Assembly (NCBI RefSeq): GCF_014522265.1
Contig: NZ_CP017024.1
Span: 186,001 to 250,000, forward strand
Source: Pseudomonas oryzihabitans
GTDB taxonomy: Bacteria > Pseudomonadota > Gammaproteobacteria > Pseudomonadales > Pseudomonadaceae
DNA: 64,000 nucleotides
Direction of reading: 5' to 3'
The position numbers and the translations under genes are program-made. The first letter of the stretch is position 1, and each line of letters opens with the position of its first letter. The notes under the pieces are model-generated. The model was not told the DNA's origin and did no database searches. It worked only from the letters and a program-made list of their open reading frames with translations. This document shows, one piece after another, positions 8,599-17,898 of this stretch.

Positions 8599-9404
8599 CG
8601 CGGCGCGGTACTGACCGGGGTGGCCGCCACCAGGCGCTTGAAGGTGCGCTGCAGATGGGCCTGGTCAGCGAAGCCGGTGGCCAGGGCGACCTCGGCCAGG
8701 CCATCGCCCTGACGCAGGTGTTGCCGTGCCAGGCGAATGCGCCGGTCGATAAGGTAGGCATGGGGCGTCAGGCCATAGCGCCGGCGAAAGCTGCGAATCA
8801 GCTGGGTGGGCGAGAGATCCGCCACCTGGCTGAGCTGATCCAGGCTGACACCCTCGCTGCAGTGGGCATCGAGAAATTCGGCGGCGCGCCTCAGGCGGCG
8901 ATCCTCGCGGGCCCGCGCTGCCGCGACCGGGGTACGCCCCAGGCGCGCCAGTACGGCCTCGAAATACAGCAGCGCCTGACTCTGGCGCTGCAGGGTGAGG
9001 CTATCCGGGTCGATCAGGCAGGCATGCAGGGCTTCCAGACCGGCGTACAGCTGGCCGTCACGGGACAGCTGTACGGCCAGCGGCTGGAAGTCGTCAGCCC
9101 CCGGGCGCTGCAGCTCGGCCAGCCAGCCGGCGTCCACGTGCAGCATGCGATAGCGCCAGGCGTCCTCGCCCTGCGGATTGCAGGCATGGACGTCACCGGG
9201 ATTCATCAGCACCAGGGTGCCCGCCCCCACCAGTTCGCGGGTCGAGCCGTTGTGATAGCGACTGCGCCCACCCAGCACGGTACCTATGGAGAAGGTCTCG
9301 TGGGAATGCGGGGCATAGCAGAGCGCGCGGCCGTCCTGGATGGAACGGGCTTCGAGGAAGGGCAGCGCGGGATCGCGCCAGAAGCGTGAGGTGGTCGCTG
9401 TCAT
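8584..9404 (-). CDS. AraC-family transcriptional regulator; apparent frameshift near C-terminus
   Basis: About 273 residues after repair. N-terminal cupin sensor domain (FLEARSIQDGRALCYAPHSHETFSIG; PHSHE metal/ligand-type histidines, then AGTLVLMNPGDVH) followed by two helix-turn-helix motifs (LSQVADLSPTQLIRSFRRRYGLTPHAYL and EVALATGFADQAHLQRTFKR). The ATG at 9402-9404 has AAGGAG seven bases upstream. At the GGGG run 8617-8620 the frame slips; adding one base gives the canonical AraC ending VAATPGQYRAA and a stop at 8584. Without the repair the frame runs on to 8442 through the convergent LysE gene with a nonsense tail. Probably regulates the neighbouring exporter. Confidence 0.85.
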
Positions 9405-9834
9405 GCCGTCTCCTTGCACCGGGTATTTCCGCTGGACACCAGTATCCGGCCAGGCCAGCCAGCTTAGCGGACGCTCGCTTGCGCTGCACCCGGCTGGGCG
9501 GGTGGTCTTGCGCCGAATTCGGCGAATACATGACGCGACCGCCTAGGGAATCCGACAAAGGTCTATATGCGACAAAATGTCGCACTAACAGATATAAACA
9601 AACGTTTCACTTTGCCCTCAGAGAAAGGGTAAACCCGCATTACAGAGCCCTTCAGGCGTAACGGCTGGTATCTCGAAGCTGGCGCTACCCGGAAAGAGGC
9701 CGCGATGAATCTATCAATCGAAGACCCGCATCTGGGCGGGCACAGGAGTTTCGGATGCCTTGCTGTTCATTCGATGATCCAACGCCATTCAGCCAGTCTT
9801 TCGCCGTGTCCCCGGCTCTCATGGGGCCTCGCTC
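9405..9834. other. 430-bp intergenic region upstream of the AEC transporter
   Basis: Separates the AraC gene from the AEC-type transporter. It holds an AT-rich patch at about 9560-9615 with a perfect 17-bp palindrome (separate entry). No convincing ORF or RNA gene is seen; the in-frame sequence upstream of 9835 does not resemble a protein. Confidence 0.6.
9568..9584. promoter_or_regulatory. Palindromic operator candidate TGCGACA-AAA-TGTCGCA
   Basis: Perfect 7-bp arms around AAA inside an AT-rich stretch, in the gap between the divergent AraC and AEC genes. The symmetry and position suggest a binding site for a dimeric repressor (GntR/TetR-like); I cannot name the regulator. Confidence 0.6.
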
Positions 9835-10742
9835 ATGATCGAGACCATTTCCGAGGCACTCGCCCCTATCATCTTCGTTACCTTACTGGGCTGGGGCGCC
9901 GGCCGCTGGAAGGTGCTGCCGCAGACGGCAAGCAAGCCCCTGGCAACCTTCGTGGTCACCTTCGCCCTGCCTATCGCTCTGTTCCTCGCCGCCGCCCACA
10001 CCCGCCCGAGCAGATCCTCAACCTGCCTTATGTCGCGACCCTGGCTACCGGACTCATCGGCGTCTGGCTGCTGGGCTTGCTACTGGGTCGCTACCGCGGT
10101 GGGCGGACGTGGCGTGAAGGAGCCATGCGAGGCATCACGGTGGCCTTTCCCAACATGGCCTATTGCGGGCCGCCGGTGCTGACCGCCGCCATCGGCCCCT
10201 CCGCCGTGCTGGCGGTGATCGTCGGCAACCTGATCTTCACCCTGGTGGTCATCCCGCTGTCGCTGCTGTTGTTGAGCGGCGGCGGGGCCCGCCAGGCGCT
10301 CGGCAAGGCGCTGCGCCAGCCGCTGGTGATCCTGCCGCTGCTGGGATTGCTCTGTGCGCTGCTGGGTATCCGCCTGCCCCAGTTGCTGGTGACGGCGACG
10401 GACGAGATAGGTCGGGCAGCCGGTGGCGTCGCGCTGTTCACCCTGGGCCTGATTCTGTCCGGCATCCAACCGCGTCTTGATCGCGACATCGGGCTCAATG
10501 TGGCCCTGAAGAACCTGCTGCAACCGCTGGTGATGCTGGGCGTCGGCCTGGCCGTGGGCCTGCAGGGCGGGCTGCTCCAGCAGGTATTCCTGCTCGGCGT
10601 ACTGCCGGCGGCCACGGCGGCGCCCACGTTGGCGATGGCCCACGGCGTCTACACCGAGGACGCCGCGCGGAGCGTGCTGTTCAGCACCCTGGTCGCCATC
10701 CCGGGTATCGCCCTGGGTATCGCCTTGACCACCCTGCTCTAG
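9835..10742 (+). CDS. AEC-family (auxin efflux carrier-like) transporter; apparent frameshift
   Basis: About 303 residues after repair. Inner-membrane permease with ten or so helices: [42 protein letters not shown], then [40 protein letters not shown] (family motif with FPNxxYxGxP), and a second hydrophobic bundle to the end. Such carriers move carboxylates such as malate or malonate. Frame breaks at the CCC run 10005-10007; adding one C converts TRPSRSS into [12 protein letters not shown] and joins the two halves. It precedes mqo on the same strand, which fits a dicarboxylate link, but that is inference. Confidence 0.82.
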
Positions 10743-10749
10743 CCCGTCG

Positions 10750-10779
10750 GGGGCTCGCGAGGCGCAAGCCGTGAGCCCC
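10750..10779 (+). terminator. Weak hairpin after the AEC transporter
   Basis: GGGGCTC and GAGCCCC arms with a 16-base loop, starting eight bases after the stop. Lacks a T-run; tentative. Confidence 0.35.
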
Positions 10780-10881
10780 GGCAAATCAGAGCGGTTGCAG
10801 GAGCGCGCCATGGCCTGTTGGCCGCTCGGCCGCCCAGTCGTATTGCGCCACCATCAAACCCCTGACCGCGAGGAACCTGGC

Positions 10882-12391
10882 ATGTCGTTATCTTCCACGG
10901 ATTCACCCGACGTCGTGTTGATCGGCGCCGGCATCATGAGCGCCACCCTGGGCACCCTGCTCAAGGAGCTCGACCCCAGCCTGAGCGTGACCCTGTTCGA
11001 GAGTCTGCACGATTGCGCCCAGGAGAGCTCCCAGGGCTGGAACAACGCCGGGACCGGCCATGCCGCCAACTGCGAGCTGAACTACACCCCACAGCGCGAC
11101 GACGGCAGCGTCGACATCGCCAAAGCGCTCAAGGTGAACACCCAGTTCGATCTCTCGCGCCAGCTGTGGGCCCAACTGGTTCGCAAGGGCGCCATCCCCG
11201 ATCCGCAGGCCTTCATCCATGCCTGCCCGCACCTGAGTTTCGTCTGGGGGCGGAAAACGTTGCCTTCTTGCGTGAGCGCTATCGGACGATGAGCGCCCAT
11301 CACTGCTATCACGGCATGGAATACAGCGAGGACGGAGCCCAGATCGCCCAGTGGGCACCGCTGATCATGGAAGGACGCGGTGCCGACGAGCCGGTGGCCG
11401 CCACGCGCATGGTGACCGGGACGGACGTCGACTATGGCGCCCTCACCCACCTGCTGGTGCGCCAGCTCAGTCAGCAATCCGGTTTCGCCGTGCACTATCA
11501 CCAGCGGGTGGTGGACCTGGCGCGTACCGACAGCGGTCGCTGGCGGGTGACGGTGGAGGACGTCGAGCACGGCGGACGGACGGAGGTCACCGCCCGGTTC
11601 GTCTTCATCGGCGCCGGTGGCGGCTCGCTGCCGCTGCTACAGAAGTCTGGCATTCCGGAAGGCCACGGTTTTGGCGGATTTCCCATCTCCGGCATCTGGC
11701 TGCGCTGTGATATCCCGGCGCTGGCCGAACGGCACCAGGCCAAGGTCTATGGCAAGGCGCCCTCGGGGTCGCCGCCCATGTCGGTGCCACACCTGGATAC
11801 CCGTATCGTCGGCGGCCAGCGCTCGCTGCTGTTCGGGCCCTATGCGGGCTTTTCCTCGCGCTTTCTCAAGCACGGTGCCCTGACCGATCTCTTCACCTCG
11901 CTACGCCACGACAACATCCTGCCATTGCTGAACGTGGCCAAGGACAATGTGGACCTGACCGAATACCTGATTGGACAGATCTTCCAGAGCTCCAACCAGC
12001 AGTTCGCCATGCTGCAGCAATTCTTCCCCTGGCGCTGAAGCGCGACTGGCAGGAAGCCGTGGCCGGGCAGCGGGTGCAGACCATCAAGCCCACCGGTCAG
12101 CACGGCCTGCTGAGCAAGAAGGGTGAACTGGAATTCGGCACCGAACTGGTGAGCGCCGCGGACAGATCCATCGCCGCACTGCTCGGCGCCTCGCCCGGTG
12201 CCTCGACGGCAGCAGCCATCGCCCTGGAAGTGCTGGAAACCTGCTTCCCGGAGCGTCTCACCGAAGACGCCTGGCTGCCGGCGCTGCGGCGCATTCTGCC
12301 GACCTATGGCATCGACCTGAAGTTCGATGCGGCAGCCTGCCGGCAGAGTCGCGCCGAAACCGCCAGGGTCCTGGGGATCGCTGACGTCTGA
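10882..12391 (+). CDS. mqo: Malate:quinone oxidoreductase; two apparent frameshifts
   Basis: FAD enzyme on the inner face of the membrane that oxidises malate to oxaloacetate and passes electrons to quinone; about 503 residues after repair. Visible: the FAD-binding N-terminus [20 protein letters not shown], the MQO motif [44 protein letters not shown], and [12 protein letters not shown]. The frame slips at GGGGG 11246-11250 (repair gives [15 protein letters not shown]) and at CCCC 12026-12029 (repair gives [14 protein letters not shown]). Each needs exactly one added base, after which the protein is continuous to the C-terminal KLMF-less ending [13 protein letters not shown]. The ATG at 10882 follows GAGGAACC. 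I consider the breaks sequencing artefacts. Confidence 0.9.
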
Positions 12392-12432
12392 GGCGCCCCT
12401 GGGCCGCACGCCTGGGCATGCGGCTAAGTCCG

Positions 12433-13314
12433 TCAGCGGCTGGCGGCGTCTTCGGCTTCTTCCAGCAGGATGTCGGCGGTGATCAGGTAATCGGCATCCG
12501 GATGCAGCTCGGCGCCCAGCGCCAGTTGCTGCGCCGCGGCGGCCAGGGTCGGCGCGCCCTGGAAGGTGGCGTTGAGTTCGGCCAGCAGGAGGCCCATGTC
12601 CTTGTGCATCAGCGCGGCCGGGAATTGCGGGGCGAAGTCGCCGTCGCGCAGGGCCGCCAGCTTGCGCTGGTGATGGGGCGAGAGCACCGCCAGGTCGCCG
12701 AACACCTCGAACAGCACCTCGGCATCCAGGCCGGCGCGGGTGGCATAGGCCAGCGCCTCGGCCAGGGCGGCGAGCCCGGCGCCCATCAGGCCGTTGATGG
12801 CCAGCTTGATGGCCGCGCCCTGCCCGGTCGGACCGACGTGGTGCACGGTCTTGCCCAGGACTTCGAGGATCGGCCGCGCCCGCTCCACCGCTTCGGGCTC
12901 GCCGGCGGCCAGGACCACCAGCTGCGCCTTTTCCGCTTCGGGCGTGCTACCGGACACCGGCGCCTCGACCACGGCGATACCGCGGGCCCGGCCGGCCGCT
13001 TCCAGACGCAGCGACAGCGCGGGCGAATTGGTGCTGGTGTTGATCAGCAGCCGACCGCTTTCCAGACGGGCGAGGACGCCGTCGGGGCCGAGCAGCACCT
13101 GTTCGAGAATGGCGTCGTTGGGCAGGGAGACGATCACTGCCTCGGCCTGGGGCAGCAGGGTCGCCAGGGACTCCATCGGCGTGCCATGGCGCTCGCCGTC
13201 CTGCTGGTGTTCGGCATAGGCGCTGACCGTATAACCGGCCTCGCGCAGGTTGGCGCCCATGCGCTGGGCCATGGCGCCGAAGCCGATGAAACCGATCGAG
13301 GGATGAGCGGACAT
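12433..13314 (-). CDS. NAD(P)-dependent beta-hydroxyacid dehydrogenase family
   Basis: 293 residues, 3-hydroxyisobutyrate/tartronate-semialdehyde dehydrogenase superfamily. Rossmann motif GFIGFGAMAQRM at the N-terminus, substrate motif VVEAPVSGSTPEAE (DAPVSGG-like, here with ST in place of GG), catalytic Lys in GAAIKLAINGLMGA (usually GxxxKxxNN; the second Asn is Gly here), then an all-helical C-terminal domain. The substrate cannot be told; succinic-semialdehyde/glyoxylate reductase-type activity is possible. It converges on mqo. Confidence 0.85.
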   Translation of the reverse strand: MSAHPSIGFIGFGAMAQRMGANLREAGYTVSAYAEHQQDGERHGTPMESLATLLPQAEAVIVSLPNDAILEQVLLGPDGVLARLESGRLLINTSTNSPALSLRLEAAGRARGIAVVEAPVSGSTPEAEKAQLVVLAAGEPEAVERARPILEVLGKTVHHVGPTGQGAAIKLAINGLMGAGLAALAEALAYATRAGLDAEVLFEVFGDLAVLSPHHQRKLAALRDGDFAPQFPAALMHKDMGLLLAELNATFQGAPTLAAAAQQLALGAELHPDADYLITADILLEEAEDAASR

Positions 13315-13382
13315 GAGGGGAGCTCCCGGTAGAGGATGGTGGTATCTCGACTCTACCTCCAGGCCGGGGTTCCGCCATCAGA

Positions 13383-13549
13383 AGCTTAGGCAACGTCTCG
13401 CGAGCTAGAGCCAGACCAGGCGAGAAGACCTGAGGAAGCGCAGTTTGAGAGTGGTAAATGAGCCTTCCGCAGGGACCGCCTAGGCCGGGCTGGCGACCCA
13501 GGGTCTTTTCAACGCAGTTCGGCCGACGCGCAGCAGAGGTTGTCCCTAG
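13383..13549. repeat. Dispersed foldback element, copy A (degenerate)
   Basis: Contains the core TGAGGAAGCG...GTGGTAAATGAGC.TTCCG shared with the copies at 26155, 48559 and 63432, and outer arms that pair imperfectly (GAAGACC on the left with GGTCTTTT on the right). It lies at the 3' end of the molybdoenzyme gene and reaches its stop codon. About 25 bases longer than the other copies and the most diverged. Confidence 0.65.
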
Positions 13550-14301
13550 ATGCCGCTGAACCAGTTGTAGCCCTGGTCTTCCCAGTAGCCACCGGGATAG
13601 TCGTTGGTCACGAACAGCGCCTGGATGTGCTTGGGATTCTTGAAGCCGAGCTTGGTGGGTACCCGCAGCCGCAGCGGATAGCCGTAGTCCGGCGGCAGGG
13701 CCACGTCGCCGAAGTCCAGCGCCAGCAGGGTCTGGGGGTGCAGCGCCGAGGCCATGTCGATGCTGGAGTAATAGCGGTCGGCGCACTTGAAGCCGACGTA
13801 CTTGGCGCTGGTGTCGGCGCCGATGCGTTCGAGGAAGGTGCGCAGGGGCACCCCGCCCCACTGGCCGATGGCGCTCCAGCCCTCGATGCAGATGAAGCGG
13901 GTAATGTCGGCGCGTTGCGGCAGGCGGCGCAGGTCTTCCAGGGTCCAGGCCTGCTTGTTGGCGACCAGGCCGGAGACCTCCAGGCGATAGTCGCTGAGGT
14001 CCACTTCCGGAACGTTGTATTCGGGGTAGAAGGCGTTGAAGGGGAAGGGATTGGTGATCTGGCTGGCGGCATAGGTCGGCGCCAGGCGCTCACGGCCGAA
14101 CAGCCAGGCCTGCACCCGGTCGTTGAAGCGCGACATGGACCAGAGCACCTTGTCGACGCTGTCGCCGTCCTGCAGGTTGCAGCCGCTGAGCATGGCTAGG
14201 GCGCCCACCGTCAGACCCTGCTTGAGCAGCAGGCGTCGTTGCAGATTTTCCACCTGCCGCTGTTGCGCCGGCTCCAGGCGCAGGCGTTCACGCCGACTCA
14301 T
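13546..14301 (-). CDS. Sulfite-oxidase-family molybdopterin oxidoreductase (MsrP/YedY-like), Tat/lipoprotein signal
   Basis: 251 residues. N-terminal QRRLLLKQGLTVGALAMLSGC combines a twin-arginine pair (Arg22-Arg23) with a lipobox Cys41, suggesting Tat export and perhaps lipid anchoring in the periplasm. The molybdenum-ligand Cys138 is in RFICIEGWSAIGQWGGVPL, the family signature, followed by DYGYPLRLRVPTKLGFKNPKH. The start at 14301 is preceded by a perfect AGGAGGT. It overlaps the b-type cytochrome gene upstream by 14 bases, so that cytochrome is the likely electron partner; MsrQ, the usual MsrP partner, is absent. Substrate unknown: oxidised methionine, sulfite or another S/N-oxide are options. 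Confidence 0.87.
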   Translation of the reverse strand: MSRRERLRLEPAQQRQVENLQRRLLLKQGLTVGALAMLSGCNLQDGDSVDKVLWSMSRFNDRVQAWLFGRERLAPTYAASQITNPFPFNAFYPEYNVPEVDLSDYRLEVSGLVANKQAWTLEDLRRLPQRADITRFICIEGWSAIGQWGGVPLRTFLERIGADTSAKYVGFKCADRYYSSIDMASALHPQTLLALDFGDVALPPDYGYPLRLRVPTKLGFKNPKHIQALFVTNDYPGGYWEDQGYNWFSGI

Positions 14302-14914
14302 CGTTAACCTCCTCATGCGCCCGACCGGTGATCATCGGCGGCAGGGTGCGGGGTACCAGGATGACCAGGGCCAGGTGCACGACGACGAAGGCGCCGATGC
14401 CGGCCATGGCGAAGAAGTGCACGTAGCGGGCGGTGTCGAAACCGCCGAGCAGAGCGGCCAATCCCTGCAGCTGCACGGGTTTCCAGATGGCCAGGCCCGA
14501 GAGCACTACCAGCACCCCAAGGGCCAGCACGCCCCAGTAGAGCAGGCGTTGCACGGCGTTGTAGGTGCCCAGCCGATGACCCAGGCGCAGCCGTGCGGCG
14601 GCGACGAAATCGCGGCCGATGGCGCGTGGCGACAGCGGCAGGAAATCGCGCCGGAAGTGGCCGCTGAAAAGGCCATAGAGCAGATAGATCAGGCCATTCA
14701 CCAGCAGCAGCCAAAAGACCGCCAGGTGCCAGGCGATGGCGCCGCCCAGCCAGCCGCCAAGGGTTGCCCAGGCGGGAAAGGTGAAGGGGAAAAGCGGCGA
14801 GGCGTTGTAGATCGCCCAGCCGCTCATGAACATGCAGGGCATCGCCAGGGCGTTGAGCCAATGGGTGAGGCGCACCGGCCAGCGGTGCACCAGACGCCGT
14901 CGCGAGGTGGTCAT
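14288..14914 (-). CDS. Membrane cytochrome b (b561/hydrogenase-cytb type)
   Basis: 208 residues with four or five membrane helices. Heme-ligand histidine candidates are in RLTHWLNALAM (helix 1), the AIAWHLAVFW segment, and YVHFFAMAGIGAFVVVHLALV (last helices), as in the cytochrome b561 / Ni-Fe-hydrogenase b-subunit family. It would carry electrons between the quinone pool and the periplasmic molybdoenzyme encoded downstream, whose gene overlaps it. ATG at 14912-14914 with GAGGGA upstream. Not MsrQ: it lacks that protein's ferric-reductase-like six-helix layout. Confidence 0.85.
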   Translation of the reverse strand: MTTSRRRLVHRWPVRLTHWLNALAMPCMFMSGWAIYNASPLFPFTFPAWATLGGWLGGAIAWHLAVFWLLLVNGLIYLLYGLFSGHFRRDFLPLSPRAIGRDFVAAARLRLGHRLGTYNAVQRLLYWGVLALGVLVVLSGLAIWKPVQLQGLAALLGGFDTARYVHFFAMAGIGAFVVVHLALVILVPRTLPPMITGRAHEEVNDESA

Positions 14915-14977
14915 GACATTTCCCTCTTCACCGCGAGATGGAGGCGGTCGCCGTCAAACCAGGCGACCGCGTGGGGC

Positions 14978-15589
14978 TTACATGGGCGGGGTGAAACCGT
15001 CTTTACCGACAGCCACGCCCTTGGCGTGCTTGCCGTCTTCGGCGGGGAACAGCACCACCTTGGCGCCGGGCTTGAGCAGGCTGCGGTCGCCCTTCTCGAC
15101 ATAGGCGATGGGCACGTCTTCCGGCACCACCAGCTGCTTCTCGCCGCCCTTGTACTGCACGGTAAGGGTGCGGCCGTTGGCCTTCTTGAGTTCGCCCACG
15201 GTGCCGTTGGTCATGGTGCCGGTGCTGCCATCGGCGTTTTCCCAGCCGTAGTGGCCTTCGCCGGAGCCGCGCAGACTGGCCTCGAACACCGTCACTTCCA
15301 GCGCCTTGAGGGTGCCGTCCGGCTGCGGCGTGGCGGCCGAACCGATGAAGCTGTTGGCTTCGATGCGGTCCAGATTGGCCTTGGACACGGCGCGGTAGCT
15401 GGTCTTGTCATCCAGCATCAGGGTCTGGTGGGCACCGTTGCGGGTGGTGTAGGCCAGGGTGTCGCCCTGGACGCTGTCCACGGTGCCACGCATGGGCTTG
15501 ACGGTGGGCATGGGCGCGGCCTGGGCCAACAGGGCGCTGCTGGCGAGCAGCAGGGCAAGGGAACCGCGGAGCAGAGTCTGGGTACGCAT
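14978..15589 (-). CDS. Secreted DUF5666-like protein
   Basis: 203 residues with a clear Sec signal peptide (MRTQTLLRGSLALLLASSALLAQAA, cut after AQA). The mature part shows two related beta-rich segments, VDSVQGDTLAYTTRNGAHQTLML and GRTLTVQYKGGEKQLVVPED, each followed by a longer strand region, compatible with paired OB-like DUF5666 modules. Start at 15589 is set by AGGAGG seven bases upstream. It is the first gene of the molybdoenzyme operon and faces the two-component system. Function unknown; periplasmic metal or cofactor handling is a guess. Confidence 0.75.
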   Translation of the reverse strand: MRTQTLLRGSLALLLASSALLAQAAPMPTVKPMRGTVDSVQGDTLAYTTRNGAHQTLMLDDKTSYRAVSKANLDRIEANSFIGSAATPQPDGTLKALEVTVFEASLRGSGEGHYGWENADGSTGTMTNGTVGELKKANGRTLTVQYKGGEKQLVVPEDVPIAYVEKGDRSLLKPGAKVVLFPAEDGKHAKGVAVGKDGFTPPM

Positions 15590-15660
15590 GAAACCTCCTG
15601 GGATAGGGAATCGCCCCGCCACAGTGCGACGCGTGGGGGGTCAGCAAGATGACCGGCGAA

Positions 15661-15674
15661 TGACAAAAATGTCA
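15661..15674. promoter_or_regulatory. CusR/HprR-type operator TGACA-AAAA-TGTCA
   Basis: Perfect inverted repeat with a four-base spacer in the 120-bp gap between the divergent secreted-protein operon and the response regulator gene. The half-site and spacing equal those of the E. coli CusR/HprR box (TGACAANNTTGTCA). It is most likely bound by the adjacent regulator, giving autoregulation and control of the molybdoenzyme operon. Confidence 0.75.
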
Positions 15675-15709
15675 CCCAGCGAAGCGACCGGAGGCCCTAC
15701 CATAACGTC

Positions 15710-16381
15710 ATGCATATTCTCCTCATCGAAGACGACCAGAAGACCGGCGAGTACCTGAAAAAGGGCCTCGGCGAATCCGGCTACGCGGTCGACTGGACCC
15801 AGCACGGCGCCGACGGCCTGCACCTGGCGCTGGACGGCCGTTACGACCTGGTCATCCTCGATGTGATGCTGCCCGGCATCGACGGTTGGCAGATCATGGA
15901 AGTCCTGCGCAAGAAGCTCGACGTGCCAGTGCTCTTTCTCACCGCCCGCGACGGTCTGCAGGATCGCATCCGCGGCCTGGAGCTGGGCGCGGACGACTAC
16001 CTGGTCAAACCCTTCTCCTTCGTCGAGCTGCTGCTGCGCATCCGCACCCTGCTGCGCCGTGGCGTGGTGCGCGAGCCCGAGCACTTCCACCTGGCCGACC
16101 TGCAGCTGGACCTCCTGCGGCGACGGGTGACCCGCGGTGACGACCTCATCGTGCTGACCAACAAGGAATTCGCCCTGCTGCACCTGCTGCTGCGCCGTGA
16201 AGGCGAGGTGCTGTCGCGCACCCTGATCGCCGCCGAGGTCTGGGACATGAATTTCGACAGCGACACCAATGTGGTGGACGTGGCCATCAAGCGGCTGCGC
16301 GCCAAGGTCGACAACCCCTACCCGGTCAAGCTGATCCATACCGTGCGCGGCATCGGCTACGTCTGCGAGGTGCGGCCTTGA
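15710..16381 (+). CDS. OmpR/PhoB-type response regulator, CusR/CopR/HprR subgroup
   Basis: 223 residues. Receiver domain with acidic pocket IEDD, phosphoacceptor Asp51 (VILDVMLPG), switch Thr in FLTARD and Lys in LVKPFSF, then a winged-helix DNA-binding domain ([22 protein letters not shown] ... [30 protein letters not shown]) of the heavy-metal/HprR type. Start ATG 15710; stop overlaps the TTG start of the kinase gene. The CusR-like box 36 bases upstream and the divergent MsrP-like operon parallel E. coli hprRS-msrPQ, pointing to oxidant (HOCl/H2O2) or copper sensing. Confidence 0.93.
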   Translation: MHILLIEDDQKTGEYLKKGLGESGYAVDWTQHGADGLHLALDGRYDLVILDVMLPGIDGWQIMEVLRKKLDVPVLFLTARDGLQDRIRGLELGADDYLVKPFSFVELLLRIRTLLRRGVVREPEHFHLADLQLDLLRRRVTRGDDLIVLTNKEFALLHLLLRREGEVLSRTLIAAEVWDMNFDSDTNVVDVAIKRLRAKVDNPYPVKLIHTVRGIGYVCEVRP

Positions 16382-17758
16382 GCGCGCGGTCACCCTCGCT
16401 GATCCTGCGCGCCACCCTGGGTTTCGCCCTGGTGGCGCTGCTCGCCGTGGGCGGCGCGGGGCCTTTCTCTACCACAGCCTGGAACGTACCGTGCTGGAGC
16501 GCGCCGACTACGCCCTGCTCGGCCGGCTCGCGCATTTTCGCAGCCTGCTCAGCGCCGACCTGTCGCTGGAAACCCTGGGCCGCAGTCCGCAGCTGTTCGC
16601 CAACATGCTGGGCAACGAGCAGGACGTCTTTCTCATCGGCACGCCGGGCGCCAAGCCGGTGATCGCCTCCAATCCGCTGCAGATCGCCCTCCCCGACCTG
16701 GCCGTGGTGCCACAGACACGACGACCGACACGGGCCGATCTGCGCGAAGGCCAGTTGGCCGACGGGACCCGCTGGCGCGCGGCGCGGGTCGCGGTCAACA
16801 CCCCGAAGGCCCGGTGGAACTGACCGCCGCCCATGTGCTGCGCAACGAGGACACCACCCTGGCCGATTTCCGGCTGGGGCTGCTCGGCGCCGTGACCCTG
16901 GCCTTCCTCGCCACCGCCGGGCTCGGCTATCTGCTGCTGCGGCGCGGCCTGGCGCCGCTGCGGCGCATCGCCCGCCATGCCGGCGGCATCACCCCGACCC
17001 GACTGGCCGCGCCCCTGGAGCTGGCCGATGCCCCGCGTGAACTGCAGCCGCTGGTGGAAAACTACAATGCCATGCTGGCGCGGCTGGCCGACGGCTATGG
17101 CCGGCTGGTGCAGTTTTCCGCCGACCTCGCCCACGAGATCCGCACCCCGATCAATGCCCTCATGGGCCATACCGAGGTCGCCCTGCGTCAGGTGCGCAGC
17201 AGCGAGGACTACCAGACGCTGCTGGCGTCCAACCTGGAAGAGCTGGAGCGCATCTCGCGGCTGGTGGAGAGCATCCTCTTCCTCGCCCGCGCCGACGACG
17301 CCCAGGCGGTGCTGACCCCGCAGCCGCTGCAACTGGACGAAGAGCTGGCGCGCATCGCCGACTATTTCGAAGGCCCGGCCGACGAGCGCGGCCTGCGCCT
17401 GGTGGTGGCCGGTGGCGGCCAGGTGGTCGCCGATCCGCTGATGCTGCGCCGCGCCCTGAGCAACCTGGTGGCCAATGCCATCCGCTACGCCGAACCGGAT
17501 GGCGAGATCCGCCTGCAAGCGGAGGGCGAGCGTATTCGCGTCAGCAACACCGGCCCCGCCCTGGCGCCGGCGCATCTGCAACGGCTGTTCGACCGCTTCT
17601 ATCGCGCCGATCCCTCCCGCCATCAACCCCATGATTCCAACGGCCTGGGCCTGGCCATCGTCGCGGCGATCATGCGTCTGCATGGCGGTCGTGCCGAGGT
17701 CGAGCAGAATGAACGGGGCATCCATTTCAGCCTGGTCTTCCCGACCCCGGCAGCCTGA
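16378..17758 (+). CDS. Heavy-metal-type sensor histidine kinase (CusS/HprS-like); two apparent frameshifts
   Basis: About 460 residues after repair. N-terminal membrane helix ([19 protein letters not shown]), a periplasmic sensor domain with [16 protein letters not shown], second helix ([22 protein letters not shown]), HAMP ([18 protein letters not shown]), HisKA with [19 protein letters not shown], and HATPase_c with [11 protein letters not shown] and [10 protein letters not shown]. Frame breaks at GGGG 16458-16461 (repair gives [21 protein letters not shown]) and CCCC 16801-16804 (repair gives [12 protein letters not shown]), one base each. Starts with TTG overlapping the regulator stop. 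Pairs with the upstream response regulator. Confidence 0.87.
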
Positions 17759-17898
17759 ACCGCGACCTATCGCTCAAACCACGCAACCGCCCGTCACCAA
17801 AGGACTTTTTCCGCTTGCCCAGGCGGGCTATGGGCTGCATCGACCCGCCCACTACTGTACATTCATCTACCTTAGGCAATAAGCAAGGGTGGTAGGCG

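Noticed and set aside
9705-9834. N-terminal extension of the AEC transporter
   Set aside because: The frame upstream of 9835 is reached only because of the frameshift; it has no membrane-protein character and the true N-terminus lies in the other frame.
10882-12391. mqo as a pseudogene
   Set aside because: Both breaks are single-base losses in G/C runs, like nine others in the window, and the protein is otherwise intact.
13546-14914. msrPQ operon
   Set aside because: The membrane partner is a b561/hydrogenase-type cytochrome, not MsrQ, and the molybdoenzyme has a lipobox; I kept a family-level name.
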